A DNA stretch of 64,000 bases from Salvator merianae. Taxonomy: Eukaryota; Chordata; Lepidosauria; Squamata; Teiidae. Shown piece by piece: positions 57,460-64,000 of this stretch; position 1 is the first letter of the stretch, and every line of letters starts with the position of its first letter. Location of the stretch: NCBI GenBank assembly GCA_003586115.2, contig QVOM02000021.1, forward strand, positions 15,107,448 to 15,171,447, in the 5' to 3' direction. The notes beneath the pieces are model-generated. The model made no database searches and was not told the DNA's origin. It saw only the letters and a program-made list of their open reading frames with translations. The position numbers were made by a program, and so were the translations under genes.

Positions 57460-58225
57460 AGCCCAACTGGAAAACTTTTACAGAGACCTTTTTAATATGA
57501 CTGACTCTGTCCAACATGGGTCAATAGCCAGACTAATTTCTGATCATGACATCCTATCTATATTGCAATCAATCATAGCAATATAGATGTTAAAACAATC
57601 ATTAACTCTTTGAAAGATAGCAAAGCACTGAATTAAGATAATCTTTCGCCTGAGTTATTTAAACATAACTTGAACAGGTGGGCTTATCACCTAGATGGTC
57701 TCTTCCCCCACTTAAACAATTCTTGCTGTATCCCCAACTGGTGGAAAATTAGTATAATCATTCCAATCCACAAAAAGGTGACAAATCCAAACCTAAGAGT
57801 TACTATAAGCCTTATTGCTGTGAAAATATATGCTAGATATCTCCTTAATAGGATTGAACATTGGATTGAATGTAATAATATTATTACAGAGTAGCAAGCC
57901 GGCTTCAGACAAGGATGCTCAACCACTGACAATTGCTTTGTGCTACAACATCTAATTAAGAAATATAGTAACTAACAAAGGCAAACATTTTTATACTGCT
58001 TTCATTGATTTAACAGCAGCCTTGGATACCATAAGTAGAGACGTCTTGTGGGACACAATGGCTGCCACAAATATAGACCTCAAACATCTGGCGTTGATTA
58101 TAGCACTATATTCTGAGACTTCTGTGACAGTTCACTTGGGCTCTAGCAATGCTTTCACACACAAGATTAAAACTACTTTAGGTGTGCATCAAGGATTTAT
58201 TTTAGTACCTTTTTTTGTTCAATTA
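57460..58225 (+). mobile_element. Non-LTR retrotransposon reverse transcriptase fragment
   Basis: Joined by eye across stops at 57,895 and 57,975 and a frameshift, the plus strand shows reverse transcriptase blocks in order. These are 'NWWKISIIIPIHKK' (57,740), 'KIYARYLLNRIEHWIE' (57,825), 'QAGFRQGCSTTDN' (57,895), 'AFIDLTAALDTISRDVLW' (about 58,003; palm motif A) and 'TLGVHQGFILVPF' (about 58,175; normally GVRQGCxLxP). The catalytic YxDD block is absent: the copy ends at 58,225. It differs clearly from the CR1 copy at 44.1 kb. Clade unresolved (Jockey- or R4-like). Confidence 0.75.
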
Positions 58226-58299
58226 CTCCAGTGGCCTTGAGGAGAACTTTGAAGAGATTTGGTTTATACTGTTCTGCCACTGCTCTTCATATTAATAAA

Positions 58300-58494
58300 G
58301 ATACTAACCACTCCTGACCAGGAGTGGTCTAGCCACTCCCAACCAAGCTGTGGCCAACAATTTTGTTGTCCACACCTAGTAGTGTTCAGGAGCAGCTGTA
58401 GTCGCTCCCAGACTCTGTGGCAGCAGAGCAATTCGAATGCACTTACCAGGTGAGCATTTGCTCACTCACTAATGGGTAACTGGAAACAGGCCCC
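58300..58494 (-). mobile_element. Family C TIR element, partial, minus strand
   Basis: 'ccactcccaaccaagctgtggccaacaattttgttgtccacac', 'ggagcagctgtagtcgctccc' and the end GGTAACTGGAAACAGGCCCC. Only the left-terminus half of the family is present; 'ctcctgaccaggagtgg' at its start is a local palindrome. Confidence 0.7.
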
Positions 58495-58983
58495 AAATGT
58501 TTTTTCTGCACTCATCTCTCTTGGAGCAGTCTAACTCTGCTCACTCTGGAGGTGAGGCACTGTCTGCATAGTGAAAGTGGGGATATCACTTATCCTGGCT
58601 TAAGCTTGAAATATTGTGAATGTGCCATAGCGGTCGTAGTCTACACAACTGACTCCTGGCCCAAGACACCTCCCCCCTGCAGTTGACCAAGAACCCACTG
58701 TTCATATGTCATGTCTGGTGCACAAGGGCAGAACTGAACAAAACAATTTTTAAAGGTAGCATACCTAGCTTTGTGCTGGGGTTTCAAGAATGATCTTTGG
58801 AAGCAGTGTTTGGATGAAAAGATGGGGCAGTGGAGTTTTTCTTGTTCCAGACCAGGTGCAGCTGGCCTGGACCAAGACATTTGGGACAATTATAAACTTC
58901 TTCAAATAGGTCTATAGCTAATCCAGGATAGGGACCCTTTGAGATGGTTGTAGACCAGAATAGCACTATCCCATGCAGACAAA
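58495..58983. mobile_element. Family B-like TIR element, degraded
   Basis: 'ttttctgcactcatctctcttgg' resembles a family B left end; 'gttccagaccaggtgcagctggcctggacc' resembles interior blocks. Boundaries and right end uncertain. Confidence 0.35.
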
Positions 58984-59360
58984 GGGTGTTTTCACACTTT
59001 CCACCTTAGAATGGGACAGTTGGTCACACAGCATGGACACTGCAGGGCCCTAGTCACTTACCTGGAGCAGGCTACAGGAATTTGTGGGGTGAATGCCAGT
59101 AGCTGAGCCCATTCTGACCATGACAGTGGCAGAGAAGTAGCTGGCCTCTGCCATGGAGACCAGCAGGGCTGCACTGTGTGCAGGCATGATCAATTGATCA
59201 CACCAGCCCAGTTGCTACATGCCCAGGTAGGTGCTGAACAGGTAGTTGCACCTGGGAGCTGCTACAGCCTGCTCCTAGCCTCTAGGTCCTCTGCCAAGTG
59301 TAGATGCGCTTGACTAATAAGTGTGCTTGGTGCTTGCTAGCCCCAAGTGTAAACAGGCCC
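58984..59360 (-). mobile_element. Family C TIR element, TSD AAA
   Basis: One end GGGTGTTTTCACACTTTCCACC, other end CCAAGTGTAAACAGGCCC. AAA flanks both sides (58,981-58,983 and 59,361-59,363). Body blocks reversed: 'ccattctgaccatgacagtggcagagaag', 'ccatggagaccagcagggctgc'. Only one arm of the subterminal hairpin (ccaccttagaatggga) is present. Confidence 0.87.
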
Positions 59361-61030
59361 AAAGTGTTCTAAGGAGCTGCTTATTCTGGGATAAAAAATA
59401 AGTGTGGAAAGGATCAAAGGGCCTTACTTCTGTGCCATCTCTAGGCTTCCCAAGCAAGGTGCATTGGAGAGGGGATCAGCAGTTGAGTGTCCTAAATATT
59501 TTAATCTAATAGAAATGAAAAGATATCCATATCAGGTTCAGTCATTCTCTTTAATTGCAAAAGAATCACCTGTGGAGCTTCTGTCTCACTTTCCACTGGA
59601 TCTTGGCCTTTTTCATTGCTATCTACAGCTATCCTTCCTTACTGTACATCTCTGTCACACTCTCAAGTTCGTGTATATTGCCATTATTCCCTGTTTTTTA
59701 GCAGTCCCCACAAATATGTTGACTCTAAAGTGTGCAATATCATTTGCACACAATTCTTTTTTCCTGCCTCCTTTTGTCCTTAGAAATTAAATAGATGGGA
59801 TGTGATTCAAATGGAAACCCCTGCAGTGCTTGGTTTGCATGAGAACAAAGACAGTACTGCATACTTGGAAAGTTGATAATGAGCTGTGGATAATGAGCAA
59901 TATTCCATCCAATTATTAGAGAATCGGGGGAAGATAATCGAGATGTAAGCAGAAGAGAAACAAAAACCTGTCATTTTTTATTTAGTCTAAAACATTACTC
60001 TGTTTTAAGAATCTTGACTTAGGGCCTTTCCACACTTACCCTTAAGCTGATCCAGGAAGAGGTCCAGAGGTCTCCCTTCCAAGTAGTGGACTGGCTTAAG
60101 GGGAGGTCATATCCCTTGCTAGACCACTCCATCTGTGTTAGACATACCATAGGCTTGTCACCCTCCTGAAGGTGTTTCACAGGCCACTTCTGTTTATTGA
60201 TGTTAAAGATGAATGGACAACATACATCCATTTTCCATATTTAAAGGGCTAATAGTCTGGATCATTTTGAAGGAAATGTCGGATAGAGGAAGTGACGCTC
60301 CAACTCTTCAAGATCCATAAACCCTTGCACTCTATTTTTAGTGAGTTTTGCTTTAAATGAGAGAGACAAAGAGAGAGAAGTCTTGGGGAGGGGGGTTTGC
60401 TTTTTTTCTCCCTAATGTTTCCATAGCAACTTCAAGTAATACTGAAGATTTGAGAGGGGGTAATTGGTATGCCGTGCCAGTTGCTCATCCACCTGCTCAC
60501 ATCTCTATGGCAACATGACTGACTCCTCACACACTGTTCATACAGGAATCCCATATTTCTCCTGTTCAATAGATTTTTTTAGCTCGGTGAATTGGGTTCA
60601 AGAAGAAGGAGAAGAAATGTGAAAAAATACAGGGGAGAAGCAATGATTGATTGCCAGCAAACTCCTCAGCTTCTATTCTTTGGAATAAGTCCTGTTATAT
60701 CTAGACAGTCTTGCAGCCTTAGGAGAGGCAGGGAGGAACTAGTTGACTCCACGTTATGTATGTTAACTAAAAAAAATGCGCTTTTTGAATCACTATCCGA
60801 ATAAGATTTCAGATATCCTTCAAAAATCACATATATCTGAATATTGCTTATTTACTTCTTTAATAATCCTAATAATAAAATATGGTTGTGGAAAATAATA
60901 AGTTTAAAATATTATGGGCTTTTAAAACTCAGACAGATAAATAATTTGACACTTGTGAGGCACCTACAATTATAGCTTTTTGGGTACCTCCAGACATTAA
61001 GAGGCAATCCTGGTGTCTTACCTCCATCTT
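59361..61030. other. Unassigned intergenic DNA
   Basis: No gene or recognisable repeat; the 128-codon frame at 59,404-59,790 has no family signal. Confidence 0.5.
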
Positions 61031-61153
61031 CCAGTTCCTTGTGTTCCTGTTCCAAATACCCAGATGTTAGCAAAGCATCCACCTGCATGTCTTTGCTTTT
61101 TTCTCATGGTTTGCTAACATCTGGGTATTTGAAACAGGAACACAAGGAGCTGG
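61031..61153. repeat. Long foldback: 44-bp arms, 35-bp spacer
   Basis: Arms 61,031-61,074 and 61,110-61,153 pair at 42 of 44 positions. The spacer is GCATCCACC..CTCATGG. The sequence occurs nowhere else in the window and is followed by a tandem AGCTGGCAGACAG duplication (61,148-61,173). High arm identity implies recent origin or constraint. Confidence 0.92.
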
Positions 61154-63225
61154 CAGACAGAGCTGGCAGACAGAGCATCATTGCCAGATTTTCCATAATA
61201 TTGATATATCCGATTTTCAGTCTACCAGCTCAGGACTATATTGGAGATGCCATGGCTGTATGTGGCATTCCCAGTATAGTACTGGGAGAATCACAGGAAG
61301 GCACCCTTAGACACCTACTGGAGACATGTCTTTTCAACCGGACATCTCCTGTGTCTTCCCTGACACAACCAAGTCTGATCTGTTTTTAAACTTATTTATA
61401 ATCTCTCTTTTTGTACACTAATATGTGTCTTCAAATTGGATCCCAGATGGATCTGATTCAGTGCTGTTGATCACTCATCATATCTTGATGGCTTTGCTTT
61501 TAACAAGTGGGTTCCAGCTGGAAAAATAATCAGAACTACAAATAATCTTTTTTTTTACCCCCAAAGAGTAATAAGAAGCTCTGTGTGCTTTATTCACAAT
61601 GCAAATTGATGTTTGGCATAATAGGTGCTGACTAACACCTGAAAAGATACCACTGAGTACCCTCAACAAAAGCTCTAACCACATGGAGTTTACAGTACAA
61701 GCTACATATTCCTGTAGATGCAGCAGTTATGTCAAGTTACTCTTTAAAAAAAACCAAACAAACTTCAAACAACACTTATGTATATATTCTCAGTCCATGA
61801 CATCTGCTTTCCAATGAATTTCGCTTTTCTTTGCTTTGGATTTATCTGAAGTTATCCTGCTCGGGTAAAAACACTGAATCACAGATAATACATTATGCTC
61901 TGCTTGTTTATGAAGATGTAACTCTGGCAACTTCCACATGACAGGAGGAGGAACACTATAATGATAGAATCTCCTCTCCATCCACATTATGAATAGCATT
62001 ATGAAACCAGGGCTATACCTAATTCACCAATGTGCCATTGGAAGCCCTGATCTTGGTGCAGGAAGGGGTGGCTGCTTATCTTCATCAATCAATGTCAAGA
62101 ACAGTTGTAATCTTGGCACAGGAGGGGGAGAAAAACAGCCTCCCTTCTCCCACGCCAAGAAAATAACTGGTGATACCCGGTTTCAAACTTGACAGCAGGG
62201 AAGGACTGCCCCCATTGATCAATGTAGTCCCCATGAAGTTGAAAATGGGGGAATCCCCAGCTGTAATCCTGATGGTAGCAGAGGGTTTCATCAAACACAA
62301 GAAATGGCCCCCATGGACCACTTCCTGCATTCGATGATGATTGTGGAGGAGATTGGTAAATCCCTTCAGACAGCCACAAACAGAGTACAGGATAAAGAGC
62401 TCTGGAGTTGCAGCACTCCACAAGCACTTAGAGCAGCATGAGGACATGGACATTACACTTATCCTGTGGATTGGATGCGTCATATGGGTCCAGGGTCATG
62501 CAGATTCTGCTCTCTTACGGCTCATCCAAGGCATCACAAAGTGCTGTGTGGATCCTGCCTCTGTTTGTTTCTGTAGGATTTGATCAGTGTTCACCAGATC
62601 ACAGTCTTCCACTACTGTTAGACATAAAAGTTTATCAACATTTTGTATAAGATCACCACTTTGTGAGAAATGTTCCTGGGTGACATTGGCTATAATGTAC
62701 AAATGATACTTAAACACTCTGGAAATCAATTCTTTATAATAATTTACCTTCTAGAAGATTTTATGATTGACAGCCAGCCAGTGTGAGGAGGAGAGGATTA
62801 TAGGGATTCACTTAGCATCATATTGGAAGTCTGGAAACCACAGCAAGTGGAGCTTTGATCCATCAAGTACACATTTTTGGCAATTGTACCACACTGAAGC
62901 TGAAATTCAAAAGCCAGGGAAGTGTGAAAATCAGGTGCATTCATGCAAAAAATGTACATAGACTAAGTATATATTTATGAATTTATTTGAAAAGACTATT
63001 AATACTGAGTGGCAATTTTATGGCCATTTATTGATCTCTTTGTTCTGCAAAAAGAGACAGTGTATAAAAATGAAGTTAGTGACAGTGGATCAAGATGTAC
63101 CTTGAGAAAATGAAAGGGGGGGGGTCCAATTAGATCCTTCAACTCCCACACTGCTCATATAGGCCTGATCCATTAGCCACCATTGCATATTATTCAGATA
63201 AGCACAGATGGACTGACCATGATTA
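61154..63225. other. Unassigned; overlapping frames at 62,085-62,483
   Basis: Two overlapping minus-strand frames of 132 and 110 codons occur between 62,483 and 62,085, but neither matches a family I recognise. No repeat seen. Confidence 0.45.
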
Positions 63226-63593
63226 ATTATAATTAGAGATATGCAAAGTTTGTTTCAAGTTTGAAAATTTGGTTGAACAGTTCATGTTCAAAGCTGCTTC
63301 CTCAAACCCAACATGAGATTGTTTGAATATCAGGAAATTCAATTGAGCCAAACTAGTTCTCCGCTCACAAACACAAATTATTTGATCAAACAGTTCGTGT
63401 TCACTGTGTTTTTGCCCTTGAAAAGGTCTTTTTTCAATGGAAAAACTATTTTTTTTTGTTTTCGAACAAGTTTGAAATCGAAAGTGAACAACCATTTGTT
63501 TGATTAAATGGTTTGTTGGGCTGAACAAACAGGTGTTTGATTCAATTCGAAACAAACATGTGATTTTCAGGCATGCATATCTCCAGTTATAAT
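63226..63593. mobile_element. hAT-like non-autonomous element with 7/8 TSD
   Basis: Ends TAGAGATATGCAAAG (63,234) and CATGCATATCTCCA (63,585) are inverted repeats. Flanks attataat (63,226-63,233) and gttataat (63,586-63,593) match at 7 of 8. The interior is made of TTCGAAC/GTTCAAA-type motifs like the element at 12,190. 352 bp. Confidence 0.82.
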
Positions 63594-63700
63594 TGTTTTT
63601 ATCTTTGTATTTCTTCTGTGCCTGTGTTTTATCTGTAAACTACATAGAGTCTTTAAAAAAATTGTGGTATGTACATCCTATAAATAAATAAACAAGCAAA
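63594..63700 (+). mobile_element. LINE 3'-tail fragment
   Basis: 'ttatctgtaaactacatagagtctttaaaaaaattgtggtatgtacatcctataaataaataaac' has the 'gtaaaccgcctagagtc..ggtataaatc..ataaataaa' layout of squamate LINE 3' ends. The hAT element directly abuts it on the left. Confidence 0.5.
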
Positions 63701-64000
63701 ACTTTCTAACAGTCCCATTCCTTTAAAAAGATCATTGCTGTCGTTTTTAAATGGAACTCCTTGAAACTGGAAAAACAATGAAGGAGCTGTAGTAACGTGT
63801 AACAGGCTCAAAAAAGAAAGACAGCCAGCTTTATAAATTGCTTGACATGGGTTTTCATCTTTCAGATTTGTACCCTTGTGTATTTTTAACTGGAATTATT
63901 CCTTGGAGTTCATGCTTGATATTGCTCTCCTTTGTGTACTTACTACTGTGCATAATTTGCCACACCCTGGATGAAGCGTTTAAATTATATCAGAAATATT

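Noticed and set aside
59404..59790. 128-codon plus-strand frame with hydrophobic segments
   Set aside because: Begins in a family B/C boundary region and shows no family similarity; treated as chance.
62085..62483. Two overlapping minus-strand frames (132 and 110 codons)
   Set aside because: No motif, no start context, and the plus strand is equally open in short stretches; not supported as a gene.

Overview
The window is vertebrate nuclear DNA with no intact protein-coding gene, no RNA gene and no CRISPR array that I can support. The repeats point to a squamate reptile, possibly a gecko. They include tRNA-derived SINEs ending in a 'ggtataaaaagcc(aactctt)' or 'ggatata..aataaa' type tail, L1, CR1 and L2-like LINE fragments, many short terminal-inverted-repeat (TIR) DNA elements, and GATA/TATC microsatellites. 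The organism is an inference; species is not determinable here. No open reading frame longer than about 225 codons occurs, and every recognisable coding match is a decayed retroelement.

Layout. 1-310 is a CpG-rich block of two tandem arrays (33-bp and 29-bp units), with GC boxes, NRF1-like and YY1-like sites; it looks like a promoter whose transcript is not identifiable. 311-22,400 is intergenic DNA with SINEs, hAT-like elements and many TIR elements. 22,697-26,830 holds a 5'-truncated L1 abutting a decayed Ty3-like gag region on the minus strand. 28-36 kb has more TIR elements, an L2-like LINE on the minus strand and an L1 insertion with a 13-bp target duplication. 36,223-37,796 is a 1.57-kb hAT-type element with a perfect 8-bp target duplication whose interior has become a 145-bp satellite array. 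39,069-40,144 is a three-level nested insertion. 42,370-45,177 is one CR1 copy cut into pieces by at least four DNA elements. 47.7-50.4 kb repeats the nesting theme (TIR element in TIR element; L2 tail in L1). 50.4-64 kb is mostly unassigned, with a second non-LTR reverse transcriptase fragment (57.5-58.2 kb), three notable hairpins in the whole window (one here at 61.0 kb, the others at 2.7 and 51.8 kb) and a hAT element at 63.2 kb.

The dominant theme is a swarm of related non-autonomous DNA elements. I call them families A (180-bp palindrome), B (about 370-550 bp) and C (about 380-640 bp). They share ends of the type GGGCC(T/A)(T/G)TT(C/T)(A/T)(G/C)CAC and make 3-bp target duplications that can be read directly in several copies (AGT, TTT, AAA, TCA, TAT, TAA, ATA). 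That pattern is closest to PIF/Harbinger, but no transposase is present in the window. In family C one end carries a subterminal hairpin whose stem sequence differs between copies while base pairing is kept; this is the most unusual signal I found.
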